In this document: piece by piece, positions 8,193 through 16,007 of the stretch
Layout of the letters: every line of letters starts with the position of its first letter
Numbering within the stretch: the stretch's first letter is position 1
DNA from: Halobaculum litoreum
GTDB taxonomy: Archaea > Halobacteriota > Halobacteria > Halobacteriales > Haloferacaceae
Length of the DNA stretch: 64,000 nucleotides
Direction: 5' to 3'
Assembly (NCBI RefSeq): GCF_030127125.1
Contig: NZ_CP126156.1
Coordinates: forward strand, 2,170,001-2,234,000
The notes under the pieces: model-generated
The model's input: only the letters and a program-made list of their open reading frames with translations
What the model was told of the DNA's origin: nothing
The model's database searches: none
Made by a program: the position numbers and the translations under genes

Positions 8193-9095
8193 ATGGACAT
8201 CGTCGTGTTCGGCGCGGGCGCGCTCGGCAGCCTCGTCGGGGGACTGCTCGCGCGCGACCACCACGTGACGCTCGTCGCCCGCGACCCGCACGCCCGCCGC
8301 GTCGCCGGGCAGGGGCTCCGCGTCACCGGCGAACTCGACGCCCGCGTTCGACCCCGAGCGACCACCGATCCGACGCCCGCGGACCTGACGTGCGACCTCG
8401 CGCTCGTGACCGTGAAGGCGTACGACACGGCCGCGGCCGCCCGCACGCTCGCGACCGGCGACCCCGCGGTCGTCTGTGCGCTCTCGAACGGGTTGACCGA
8501 GGAGACGCTCGTCGCCGAACTGGGCGACCGCGTGCTCGCCGGCTCGGCCACCTACGGCGCGGAACTCGTCGCCCCGGGCGAGGTCCGCTGCACCGGCGTG
8601 GGGCGGATCCACGTCGGCGAACTCGACGGCGGGACCAGCGAGCGGGCCGCACGCGTCGCGGCGGCGTTCCGCGAGGCGGGCCTCGACTGCGAGGCCGACC
8701 CCGGGATGCCGCGCCGCCGCTGGGAGAAGCTCGCGGTCAACGCCGGCATCAACGCCGTCACCGCCCTGGCCCGGGTGGAGAACGGCGCGCTCGCCGACGG
8801 CCCCGCCCGCGACGCCGCGCACCGCGCCGCACGCGAGACCGCCCGGGTCGCCCGCGCGGAGGGCGTCGACCTGACCGACGACGCCGCGGTCGCTGCCGTC
8901 GACACCGTCGTCGAGGAGACCGCCGCGAACCGCTCGTCGATGCTCCAGGACGTCGAGCGCGGGAGTCGAACGGAGGCGAGCGAGATCAACGGCGCGGTGG
9001 TCGACCGCGCCCCGGCCCACGGGGTCGCGACGCCGACGAACCGGACGCTCGCGGACCTGCTCCGGGCGTGGGAGGCAGCCGGGATCGCGGAGTGA
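8193..9095 (+). CDS. panE: 2-dehydropantoate 2-reductase
   Basis: Ketopantoate reductase, NADPH-dependent, making pantoate for coenzyme A. 300 residues. The N-terminal Rossmann motif is VVFGAGALGSLVGGLLA; the middle has LALVTVKAYDTAAAA; the C-terminal all-helical domain has the family's WEKLAVNAGINAVTALARVENG (the Lys of WEKL is the usual catalytic lysine) and SSMLQDVERGSRTEASEINGAV. Length and all key motifs are intact. It is preceded by CACCTCTTTTCGCC about 25 nt before the ATG, so it has its own promoter, and it runs convergent to the sulfatase-family gene with a 97-nt gap. Confidence 0.92.
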   Translation: MDIVVFGAGALGSLVGGLLARDHHVTLVARDPHARRVAGQGLRVTGELDARVRPRATTDPTPADLTCDLALVTVKAYDTAAAARTLATGDPAVVCALSNGLTEETLVAELGDRVLAGSATYGAELVAPGEVRCTGVGRIHVGELDGGTSERAARVAAAFREAGLDCEADPGMPRRRWEKLAVNAGINAVTALARVENGALADGPARDAAHRAARETARVARAEGVDLTDDAAVAAVDTVVEETAANRSSMLQDVERGSRTEASEINGAVVDRAPAHGVATPTNRTLADLLRAWEAAGIAE

Positions 9096-9192
9096 ACAGC
9101 TCGGAGTCTGTCCTCCGATCCGACGCTACGTCTGTCGGTTTACCGGTTCCGTAAACGTCGACAGCGATCGGGGGACGGCTCGGAGATCCGCG

Positions 9193-10758
9193 TTACTCGA
9201 CGTAGCCCAAGTCGCGGAGCCGTTCGGTCGCCTCGTCGTCCATCTCGTCGAGCGAGTCGTCGGTGACCGCGCCGTCTGCGGCGTCGGTCCACGCGCCGCC
9301 GGCGGCGGCTTCGAACTCGCCCAGCTTGGACTCGGCCTCGGCGATCCGTTCGTCGGTGCCGTCGGCGAGGTTCCGCTCCTCGTCGGGGTCTGCGTCGAGG
9401 CGGAACGCCTCGTCCGGGATGCGGTCGATGCGGACGTACTTCGCGTCGGTCGCGCGGGCCGCGCGCATCCGGGAGTAGAAGCGCGACTCCTCGGGCAACT
9501 CGATGCCGGCGCCGGAGGCCTTCTCCTCCAGCTGCTTCAACTCGACCACGGGTCGGGAGTACTCGACGAAGCCGAAGTCGCCGTCGGGGGCGGCGCGCTG
9601 GCCGGGGTCGCGGGCGGAGTCGTCGACGCCGGCGAACTCGCGGTAGTCGGCCGACAGCAGCGACCGGGTGCGGTCGAGCGCGACCGCCGCCTCGCCGTCG
9701 GCGGCGGGCTCGCCGCCCTCGACGCCGAGCGTGTCCAGCACGGTGTGGTACGTGTCGAGGAGTTCGACGGTGTCCTCGCGTCGCTCGTCGTCGAGTGCGG
9801 GGTGTTTCACCATGAGCGGGACGTTGATCAACTGGTCGTACAGGCAGAACTCGTGGCCGTACAGGTCGTGCTCGCCGTGGAGTTCGCCGTGGTCGGCGCA
9901 GACGACCACCGCGGTGTCGTCCCAGCGGTCCGTCTCCTTCAGCCAGTCGAACAGCCGGGTGAGTTGGTCGTCGATGTGGGCGATCTCGGCGTCGTACAGC
10001 CCCTCGATGGCCGCCCACTCGTCGTCGTCGATGTCGCGGGCGCCCGAGTTGTACTCCTTGGAGTTCTGGCACACCGCCGTCGAGTCGACGCCCGGGGCGT
10101 ACTCGTCGACGTACTCCTGTGGCGGGTGGTACGGGAGGTGGGCGTCCATCAGGTTGATGAACGCGAACCAGTCGTCGCCGGCGGCCTCCGCGTCGTCGAC
10201 GAACGACTTCGTCCGGTCGATCACCGCGGGCGTCTTCGAGTCGGCGCCCTCGCCCGACGCGAGGTACTCGTGGGCGACGTTGCCCAGCGAGACGAGTTTG
10301 TCCGCGACCGTCCGGAGGGCGTCGTTGTCGTTCATCGCCTTCCACGCCTTCGCGAGCGGCCCCGACAGGAAGTCGCCGGGCATCACCTCGAAGAAGTTGT
10401 CCTGGTCGTCGAACCCGTCCGTGAGGTGGGTGTACGGCGTGATCCACGCGTTCGAGGAGTAGCAGGCGGTGCGGTAGCCCGCCGCCGACAGCGTCTCGGC
10501 GAGCGTCGTCGCCCCCTCGAGGTAGGGGTTCTCCTGGTCGGCGCCGTGGCGGTGCGGGTACATCCCGGTGAACAGCGACGCGTGGACCGGGAGGGTCCAC
10601 GGCGCGGGCGCGACGGCGTTCTCGAACACCGTCGCCTCCTCGCCGAACGCGTCCAACCCCGGCGTCGTCCCCCCGTCGTAGCCGTACGGCCCGAGGCGGT
10701 CCTTCCGGACCGTGTCGAGCACGACGAACAGCACGTTCTCGGGCGAGTCGTCGCTCAT
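9193..10758 (-). CDS. sulfatase / alkaline phosphatase superfamily protein
   Basis: 521 residues. The N-terminus NVLFVVLDTVRKDRLGPYGY and APWTLPVHASLFTGMYPHRHG are the metal-binding and nucleophile regions of the sulfatase branch; VVVCADHGELHGEHDLYGHE supplies the second metal-binding His/Asp set, and KETDRWDDTAVVV is typical. At the formylglycine position (Cys or Ser in C-x-P-x-R) there is Thr, and the Arg is His (TLPVH), so this is unlikely to be a classical formylglycine sulfatase. A phosphatase, phosphodiesterase or phospho-transferase using Thr is possible. No signal peptide is seen. The ATG at 10758 is chosen over upstream codons because GGATTAGCGG lies about 25 nt before it. Confidence 0.85.
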   Translation of the reverse strand: MSDDSPENVLFVVLDTVRKDRLGPYGYDGGTTPGLDAFGEEATVFENAVAPAPWTLPVHASLFTGMYPHRHGADQENPYLEGATTLAETLSAAGYRTACYSSNAWITPYTHLTDGFDDQDNFFEVMPGDFLSGPLAKAWKAMNDNDALRTVADKLVSLGNVAHEYLASGEGADSKTPAVIDRTKSFVDDAEAAGDDWFAFINLMDAHLPYHPPQEYVDEYAPGVDSTAVCQNSKEYNSGARDIDDDEWAAIEGLYDAEIAHIDDQLTRLFDWLKETDRWDDTAVVVCADHGELHGEHDLYGHEFCLYDQLINVPLMVKHPALDDERREDTVELLDTYHTVLDTLGVEGGEPAADGEAAVALDRTRSLLSADYREFAGVDDSARDPGQRAAPDGDFGFVEYSRPVVELKQLEEKASGAGIELPEESRFYSRMRAARATDAKYVRIDRIPDEAFRLDADPDEERNLADGTDERIAEAESKLGEFEAAAGGAWTDAADGAVTDDSLDEMDDEATERLRDLGYVE

Positions 10759-11165
10759 GTCCCCCGAATCCCGCTCGCCGCTAATCCCTCTTCTGGTCTC
10801 CGGGGGCGGGGGCTCGGCGGGATCGGCTCGATTCGATATTGCGCGCTCGGGTTTATCGTCGGGAACGACGGGCTCCGTCGCCGGACGTGGTCGGAGCCGG
10901 ATCCGGCCGCGACACCGGCGAGGACCGATGAAACCGCGCGCCGCGTCCACGACGGCGGCGAGGACACCGAACGGAGACGACCGCGGCGGTCGGGTCCGTC
11001 GTCGCGGCGAGGACGAGGGCCGTCGGCGACGGCCGCCGGCGCACGGGTCTGCGTAGCGGTCGCTCGAACACCGACCACACGGTCACTGGGTGCCCGCCGG
11101 GGGACCACACGGGGCGAGGTCGCCGAACCGTCGCCCGCGAGCCGCCGCCGCGGCGGGCGCTCCCC
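10759..11165. other. 407-nt intergenic region without a supported gene
   Basis: It contains the minus-strand promoter of the sulfatase-family gene (about 10775-10790). A plus-strand TATA-like GGTTTATCGTC occurs at about 10849-10859, followed by short Arg-rich frames that do not look like protein. I see no tRNA, repeat or terminator. Confidence 0.5.
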
Positions 11166-11501
11166 TCACTCCTCGGTCGGCGGCTCGAGGTCGAACACGC
11201 GGTACAGTTCCGTCTCGATCTGCGCGACGTAGCGGTCGAGCGTCTCCGCGAGCTTCTCGTCGTCGACGACGATCGCGGTCAGCCGATCCGTGGGGTTCTC
11301 CGGGAGTTCGACGGTGAACCGTCCCGATCCCTCGTCGTAGAACGGTTCCGACTCGTTGAGGATCTGCTGGTCGATCCCGTGGATCAGCTCGGAGTCGTAC
11401 CGCTCGTTCATCTGCTCGAACGCGTTCTTGTACGCGCGCTGGAGCTCCGGGAAGTAGTTCGCGTACTTGTCCTCGAACCGCTCGGGGTCGAACTCGGCCA
11501 T
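11166..11501 (-). CDS. conserved haloarchaeal protein, DUF5783-like
   Basis: 111 residues, very acidic, no membrane segment. It reads MAEFDPERFEDKYANYFPEL then a helical stretch LQRAYKNAFEQMNERYDSEL, IDQQILNESEPFYDEG and a short beta part with VELPENPTDRLTAIVVDD. I recognise this as the small haloarchaeal family annotated DUF5783; the name is from memory and its function is not known. The ATG at 11501 is preceded by CCTTACGCC at 28 nt (minus strand). It stands alone between two intergenic spaces. Confidence 0.7.
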   Translation of the reverse strand: MAEFDPERFEDKYANYFPELQRAYKNAFEQMNERYDSELIHGIDQQILNESEPFYDEGSGRFTVELPENPTDRLTAIVVDDEKLAETLDRYVAQIETELYRVFDLEPPTEE

Positions 11502-11825
11502 CGTCGGGCGTTGCTCGGGCACCGGCGTAAGGCCGACGGTCGGCGAGTGTAAACGGGATACCGCGATATCGAATGGGGTGTCGTCGCAGGACCGTCCCTC
11601 TTCGACGCCGAGCGTGGCCCCGGGAGTCGGTCGCCCGTCGGTGCGGTTCGGTCGGCGTAGCGGTAGTGGCTGTCGGACTGGCGGCCCTCGAGCGTGGCAG
11701 GCGGTCGTCGTCGACCCAGCAGGAGGCGGGCTCACAGTACTCGCGACTGTCACGGTCGACACGAGAGTCGCTCGACGGGAGGTCGGGTCGGTCCGTCGAT
11801 GGCGTCGAGAAGAGTCGCTGCGGGG
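11502..11825. other. 324-nt intergenic region
   Basis: It holds the promoter of the minus-strand gene ending at 11166 and the region after the KaiC-like ATPase gene that ends at 11826. The only notable sequence is GATACCGCGATATCG (about 11557-11571), a short imperfect palindrome. No gene is supported. Confidence 0.4.
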
Positions 11826-12452
11826 TCAGAACGTCGTCCACGCCGTCGCCGCGGTCTGCCGGTTGCGGACGCGCATCTCGCGCGATCCGTCCTCCTCGCG
11901 GGTGTTGATCACCGTGTCGAACGGCTCGTACATCGTGTGGAGGGTCCGCTCGTCGTGCATCGTGGAGTTGATCACGGCGACCGTGGACCACCCCTCGCTC
12001 TCGACCTGCCGGGTGAGGACGCGCACGAACTGGTACACGTCCTGTGGGTCGAGGTACATGAGCAGCTCCGACAGCGTGTGGACGCCGACGCCGACCGTCT
12101 GGTCCGTCTCGCGGAACACCTCGTAGAGGTCGGTGAACTTCATCCCGATGTCGGTGACGTTCTTCGGGGAGGAGGCGTACCGGACGAGCTCGTCCTCGAC
12201 GAGGTCGCCGCCGCGCTGCTTCGAGACGCAGTCGACCACGCCGACCGAGGCCGGGTCGCAGTCGGCGACCGCGGCGTAGTCCGCGCGGATCTGGTCGGCG
12301 GAATCGCCCGTGGTGATGACGACGCCCCGCTCACCGGTCTCCGCCAACAGGCGGAGCATGAGGTCGTACTTGCCGGTCATGGGCGGACCGGCGATGAGGA
12401 GGCTCCGGCCTCCTCCGCCGCCGTCGAACGACAGCGGGGCGTCCTCCAGCAT
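11826..12452 (-). CDS. RecA/KaiC-superfamily ATPase-like protein
   Basis: 208 residues with the RecA-like core of the archaeal KaiC/RAD55 group: P-loop IAGPPMTGKYDLM (residues 20-32), a middle with VGVVDCVSKQ, a Walker B-like stretch QTVGVGVHTLSELLMYL, and a C-terminal VFDTVINTREEDGSREMRVRN-type strand. The P-loop has Lys but Tyr where Ser/Thr normally coordinates Mg, so ATPase activity may be weak or lost. The ATG at 12452 is chosen because GGTTTTAGC lies 27 nt upstream; a longer frame from 12530 lacks a promoter. Its position beside cheW and another RAD55-like gene suggests a role in motility signalling, which is inference. Confidence 0.7.
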   Translation of the reverse strand: MLEDAPLSFDGGGGGRSLLIAGPPMTGKYDLMLRLLAETGERGVVITTGDSADQIRADYAAVADCDPASVGVVDCVSKQRGGDLVEDELVRYASSPKNVTDIGMKFTDLYEVFRETDQTVGVGVHTLSELLMYLDPQDVYQFVRVLTRQVESEGWSTVAVINSTMHDERTLHTMYEPFDTVINTREEDGSREMRVRNRQTAATAWTTF

Positions 12453-12526
12453 ACGCGTGAGGTTGCGACCGACAGCTAAAACCTTTGTCCAAAGCGACGG
12501 AAACGGCAGTTCCGATCGGAACACGC

Positions 12527-13063
12527 TCACGAGTTCGGCCCCTTCCGGTCGTTCGGTTCCCCCACGCCCTCGGGGAAGCCCAACGCCCCGAGGTCCGCGC
12601 CGCCGTCGAGCAGGCCCGCCCGCTGGAGCGCCGTCGGGAGGTCGCCGCCCGGCGCGTCGCCGTCGACCGGCGACGGGAGACCCTCGCCGCCGGCGTCGCC
12701 CGAAGGCTGCCCGGCCGCGCCGGCGGGCTCCGCCAGTTCGTCGCGGAGCCGTTCGGCAGCCTCGTCGGTGAGTCCCTCGCCGTCGTGTCCCTCGGCGTCG
12801 CCCCGACCCTCGCGGTACGCGAGGTCGACGATGCTCCGGTCGTACGTCGCGTCGAGCGACGCCTTGACCGCCGCCAGCGCGTCGTCGGTGTCGGCGCCGA
12901 AGGCGGCGGCGACCCCGAGGGCGTGGGCCCGACGGATCGCCTCGTCGGGCGTCAGTGTCGGGTCGTCCCCGGCGTCGACGAACGGCACGCCGAGCCGCGA
13001 GACGAACCCCTTGACCGCCTCGAGCGCCGTGGCGAACGGGGACGGTCCGGACGCGCGGGACAC
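12527..13063 (-). CDS. uncharacterised protein, paralogue B of a tandem pair
   Basis: 178 residues, GTG start, two bases after the stop of its upstream paralogue. Three conserved blocks are shared with it: TPDEAIRRAHALGVAAAFG (residues about 38-56), LDATYDRSIVDLAYREG (about 70-86) and LPTALQRAGLLDGGADLGALGFPE near the C-terminus. Between blocks two and three is a low-complexity Gly/Asp/Ala linker. No transmembrane segment or signal peptide. I recognise no family. Operon position after a RAD55-like ATPase whose promoter carries the motility dyad suggests a signalling or adaptor role; that is inference from context only. Confidence 0.75.
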   Translation of the reverse strand: MSRASGPSPFATALEAVKGFVSRLGVPFVDAGDDPTLTPDEAIRRAHALGVAAAFGADTDDALAAVKASLDATYDRSIVDLAYREGRGDAEGHDGEGLTDEAAERLRDELAEPAGAAGQPSGDAGGEGLPSPVDGDAPGGDLPTALQRAGLLDGGADLGALGFPEGVGEPNDRKGPNS

Positions 13064-13065
13064 GC

Positions 13066-13527
13066 TCAGGGCCCCCCTTCGTCGTCGGCGGCGCCCGGGG
13101 AGCGCCCGAGGAGGTCGGGGAACCCCAGCGCGTCGAGGTCCTCGCCGCCGTCGAGCAGCCCCGCCCGGCGGAGCGCGGCCGGGAACTCGGTCGCGGTGAT
13201 CGGACGGCCCGCGGGGCCGGGGGACTCGACGTCGGCGTCGTCGCTGTGCGGCGACGATAGCGCCCCCCCGACCAGCTGTGCCCAGACGGCCGCGCCGTCG
13301 TCGGTGTCGCTCTCGGCGTGGACGACGCGGGCCTCCTGGGTGCCCTCCTGGTACGCGAGGTCGATGATGCTGCGGTCGTAGGAGGTGTCGAGCGCCGCGC
13401 GGAGGCGGTCGAACTCCTCGCGGTTCTCGTAGCCGAACGCCGCGGCCACGCCCAGCGCGTACGCCCGGCGGATCGCCTCCTCGTCGCTGATGTCGGTCCA
13501 GTCGGTTCCGAGCCTGTCCTCGTACAT
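13066..13527 (-). CDS. uncharacterised protein, paralogue A of a tandem pair
   Basis: 153 residues. Its ATG overlaps the TGA of the RAD55-like gene upstream by one base (TGATG), so translation is probably coupled. It has the same three blocks as its neighbour: SDEEAIRRAYALGVAAAFG, LDTSYDRSIIDLAYQEG and FPAALRRAGLLDGGEDLDALGFPD, joined by a divergent acidic linker. The two paralogues differ mainly in the linker and N-terminus, as expected of a duplication followed by specialisation. No known domain is recognised and no catalytic motif is evident. Confidence 0.78.
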   Translation of the reverse strand: MYEDRLGTDWTDISDEEAIRRAYALGVAAAFGYENREEFDRLRAALDTSYDRSIIDLAYQEGTQEARVVHAESDTDDGAAVWAQLVGGALSSPHSDDADVESPGPAGRPITATEFPAALRRAGLLDGGEDLDALGFPDLLGRSPGAADDEGGP

Positions 13528-14222
13528 CAGTGGGTGACCGGCCGGCCGTCCCCGACGACCAGCCCGGAGGACGTGAACTGCAGCCCTTGGATGTCGGTGT
13601 CGACGTCGGCGCCGCGCATCTTCACGACCTGCAGCCCGCGGCGCATCCCGTCGTCCTCCATGTAGTTGTGGAAGAAGACGACGCCGTGAGCGAGGAAGTG
13701 TTCGTCCGCGTACGCCGAGGGATCGGTCATCTCGGAGATCAGGTAGGTGGTGGCGCTCGTCCGCTTGAGCGCCGAGAGGAACCGCATCAGCGTGTTGTCC
13801 GTGTCGTCGAGCAGGTACCGCAGCAGCATCGTCGAGTCGATGACGACCCGGTCGATCTCCCGTGACTCGACGAACGAACTGATCCGGTTCGTGACGCTGT
13901 TGACGTCCCGTCGGTCGCCCGGCATCCCGAAGAACCGCTTCCCCTCCGAGGAGAAGGCGTCGAGGAACGTCACCGACCCCGACTCCAGCGCCTGCGCGAA
14001 GCCGAAGTCGTAGGCGTCCATGTCGCGTTCGAGGTCCGCCCGACTCTCGTGCATACTGATGAACAGACACCGGTCGCCGTCGGCGGCCCCCTCGGCGATG
14101 AACTGCGCCGAGAAGGTGGTCTTGCCGCTGCCCGGCGGCCCACAGACCACGTACAGCCGCTCTCCCGGCAGCCCCCCGCCGACGAGGTCGTCGAACCCCG
14201 CAACGCCGCTCGATACGCGCAT
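13527..14222 (-). CDS. RAD55/KaiC-like ATPase
   Basis: 231 residues, single RecA-type domain. Intact Walker A GPPGSGKTT (residues 28-36), a Glu/His switch region LFISMHESRADLERDM, Walker B DRVVIDSTML near residue 128 and VVFFHNYMEDDGMRRGLQVVKMRG near the C-terminus, as in the haloarchaeal RAD55/KaiC family. These are single-domain relatives of the clock protein KaiC; in haloarchaea some act on motility (CirA of Haloferax is one). It is the first gene of the operon with the tandem paralogues. The promoter has CCTTATGAG about 28 nt upstream of the ATG and a motility dyad at 14266-14279. Confidence 0.85.
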   Translation of the reverse strand: MRVSSGVAGFDDLVGGGLPGERLYVVCGPPGSGKTTFSAQFIAEGAADGDRCLFISMHESRADLERDMDAYDFGFAQALESGSVTFLDAFSSEGKRFFGMPGDRRDVNSVTNRISSFVESREIDRVVIDSTMLLRYLLDDTDNTLMRFLSALKRTSATTYLISEMTDPSAYADEHFLAHGVVFFHNYMEDDGMRRGLQVVKMRGADVDTDIQGLQFTSSGLVVGDGRPVTH

Positions 14223-14265
14223 ACAGGGATGCGGCCGAGCGGTCTCATAAGGACTGCCCCCCGAG

Positions 14266-14279
14266 ACTCAACGCTGATA
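14266..14279 (-). promoter_or_regulatory. motility dyad, RAD55-like operon
   Basis: Plus-strand reading ACTCA-ACGC-TGATA; on the minus strand TATCA-GCGT-TGAGT. It ends 13 nt upstream of the TATA-like CCTTATGAG (14244-14252, minus). This is the same element and spacing as at other motility promoters in the window. Confidence 0.55.
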
Positions 14280-14328
14280 CCGGGCCGGCCCCACCCGGAG
14301 CCGCGCCCGTACGGAATCGCCGCCCGGC

Positions 14329-14778
14329 TCACTCGGTCCGCGGCTCGACCCAGACGACGAAGCGGTCGTCGCCCTTGACGATCCCCCGGACGGAGTCGTC
14401 GCCGGCGGTGGTCGCCTCGTCGACCTGGTCGGGGGAGACGTCGCGCACCTGGAACACCTCGTCGACGACCCAGCCGACCGTACCGCCGTCGTCGACCTCG
14501 TCGGGGTCGAACACGATGATCCGCTCGCGTGCCCCGGTCCCCGTCACGCCGAGGAGGGTCTTCGGGTCGATGATCGTCGTCGTCTTGCCGCGCAGGTCCA
14601 TCACGCCCTCGACGTGGCGCGGCGAGTTCGGGATCGCCGTGAGGTCGCCCGCGTCGACGATCTCGTCGATGTACGCGATGTCGAGGCAGTACGTCTCGTC
14701 CCCCAGCCCGAACTCGAGCACCTGGGTCTGTTCGGCGTCGACCGTCCCGGCGTCCGTCGCCCGCTCGCTGCTTGCCAT
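14329..14778 (-). CDS. cheW: chemotaxis adaptor CheW
   Basis: 149 residues. CheW couples receptors to the CheA kinase. Seen: VLEFGLGDETYCLDIAYIDEI, the hallmark IPNSPRHVEGVMDLRGKTTTIIDPK and RIIVFDPDEV, ending in VWVEPRTE. The ATG at 14778 is preferred over the TTG at 14787 because CGTTAAGC lies 26 nt upstream. The gene faces cheB; the 140-nt spacer between them carries one motility dyad (14823-14836) that could serve both promoters, with tighter spacing toward cheW. Confidence 0.95.
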   Translation of the reverse strand: MASSERATDAGTVDAEQTQVLEFGLGDETYCLDIAYIDEIVDAGDLTAIPNSPRHVEGVMDLRGKTTTIIDPKTLLGVTGTGARERIIVFDPDEVDDGGTVGWVVDEVFQVRDVSPDQVDEATTAGDDSVRGIVKGDDRFVVWVEPRTE

Positions 14779-14822
14779 ACCACTCAACCCCGAACCGCGC
14801 CGCTTAACGCTAGCGCACGAGG

Positions 14823-14836
14823 TATCAGCCGTGAAA
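14823..14836. promoter_or_regulatory. motility dyad between cheW and cheB
   Basis: TATCA-GCCG-TGAAA. Read toward cheW (minus) it ends 13 nt before the TATA box GCTTAACG (14802-14809); read toward cheB (plus) it ends about 15 nt before TTCAATAACG (14852-14861). The fixed spacing matches cheY, arlI, arlCE, archaellin and MCP promoters. Confidence 0.6.
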
Positions 14837-14851
14837 TTCGGGGCGGTGACT

Positions 14852-14861
14852 TCAATAACGG
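14852..14861 (+). promoter_or_regulatory. TATA box of the cheB operon
   Basis: TTCAATAACG, about 25 nt before the ATG at 14881, implying that transcription starts on or next to that ATG rather than at the cheB GTG 38 nt further on. Confidence 0.5.
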
Positions 14862-14880
14862 CGTATCGGAAGGCCGGAAC

Positions 14881-14922
14881 ATGATTCGAGACGCCACACG
14901 GCCGGCTGGGGGTGCGCCGTGA
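14881..14922 (+). CDS. leader mini-ORF of the cheB operon
   Basis: A 13-codon ATG frame (MIRDATRPAGGAP) at the predicted 5' end of the transcript. Its TGA overlaps the GTG of cheB by four bases (GTGA). Since cheB has no Shine-Dalgarno sequence, this looks like a leaderless mini-ORF that delivers ribosomes to cheB by termination-reinitiation. The same arrangement occurs at 63320-63364. Coding status is inferred from position only. Confidence 0.4.
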   Translation: MIRDATRPAGGAP

Positions 14923-16007
14923 GCGCGCGTGCGCCGCGGACGGTCGTGGTGGACGACTCCCGGTTCATGCGGGGACTCATCGCCGACATCCTGGAGTCCG
15001 GCGGCGTGGAGGTCGTCGGGGAGGCCGGCGACGGGCGGGAGGCGCTGTCGGTCGTCGCCGACACGGAGCCGGACGTCGTCACGATGGACGTGGAGATGCC
15101 CGAGATGGACGGGATCGAGGCGGTCGAGCGGCTGATGGCGGACACGCCGACGCCGACGCTGATGCTGTCGGCGTACACGGCGGAGGGGGCCGAGGAGACG
15201 TTCGAAGCGCTGGACGCGGGCGCGGTCGACTTCTTCGCCAAGCCCGGCGGCGAGGTGTCGATGGGCGTCTCCCGGCTGGAAGAACAGCTCGTCGAGACCG
15301 TCCGCTCGGTGGCGCGGGCGGACCTCTCGACGGGGAGCCGGCGCCGGCGGACGGCGGCCGCGGCGGCCGCGAGCGGCGCCGCCCGGAGCGACGCGGGCGG
15401 CACCGGCGACGCCGGTCCGGACGTCTCCGTCGAGCCGAACACGACGCTGATCGTCGGCTCCTCGACCGGCGGCCCCGACGCCGTCGAACGCGTGCTCTCG
15501 GCGCTCCCGGGCGAGGCGGACCTGCGCGGGGTCGTCGTCCAGCACATGCCCGAGGCGTTCACCGGTCGCTTCGCCGAACGGCTCGACGCCGCCTGCGACC
15601 TCTCGGTCAGCGAGGCCGAGGACGGGATGCGGATCGGCCGCGGGGAGCTCGCGGTCGCCCGCGGCGGCCACCACCTGGAGGTGGCGAGCGCCCGCGACGG
15701 TCGCCTCCGGCTGAATGTGATCGACGAGGAGCGCGGACAGGGCGTGCGCCCCTCGGTGAACGTGACGATGGAGTCGGCCGCGCGGGTCGTCGACGACCCG
15801 CTCGTCGGGGTCGTGCTGACGGGGATGGGCGCCGACGGGAGCGACGGCGTGCGGGCGCTGTCCCGCGCCGGGGCGCGCGTGCTCGCGCAGGACGAGGACA
15901 CCTGCGTCGTGTACGGGATGCCCAAGCGCGCGGCCGAGACCGGCTGCGTCGACACGGTGCTCCCGTTGGACGACATCGCGGGCGGCATCACGGGTGAGCG
16001 GGCGTGA
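14919..16007 (+). CDS. cheB: chemotaxis response regulator and protein-glutamate methylesterase CheB
   Basis: 362 residues. N-terminal receiver: VVVDDSRFMR with the acidic pair, phospho-acceptor Asp57 in VVTMDVEMPEMDG, and FFAKPGG with the conserved Lys. An Ala/Gly/Arg linker (about residues 135-165) leads to the methylesterase domain with SSTGGPDAVERVL (catalytic Ser), VVVQHMPEAFTGRFAERL (His) and LTGMGADGSDGVRAL (Asp). CheB removes methyl groups from receptor glutamates and so resets signalling. GTG start overlaps the leader mini-ORF; its TGA overlaps the GTG of cheA by four bases, so the operon is tightly coupled. Confidence 0.96.
   Translation: MSARAPRTVVVDDSRFMRGLIADILESGGVEVVGEAGDGREALSVVADTEPDVVTMDVEMPEMDGIEAVERLMADTPTPTLMLSAYTAEGAEETFEALDAGAVDFFAKPGGEVSMGVSRLEEQLVETVRSVARADLSTGSRRRRTAAAAAASGAARSDAGGTGDAGPDVSVEPNTTLIVGSSTGGPDAVERVLSALPGEADLRGVVVQHMPEAFTGRFAERLDAACDLSVSEAEDGMRIGRGELAVARGGHHLEVASARDGRLRLNVIDEERGQGVRPSVNVTMESAARVVDDPLVGVVLTGMGADGSDGVRALSRAGARVLAQDEDTCVVYGMPKRAAETGCVDTVLPLDDIAGGITGERA

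Noticed and set aside
10887-11056. TATA-like box, a 14-codon GTG frame and an ATGA-coupled Arg-rich frame (plus strand)
   Set aside because: The larger frame has no protein-like pattern, and such short overlaps are expected by chance at this GC content.
11557-11576. GATATCG followed by AATGGGG as a further motility dyad
   Set aside because: Only the left half-site matches and there is no TATA box at the required distance.
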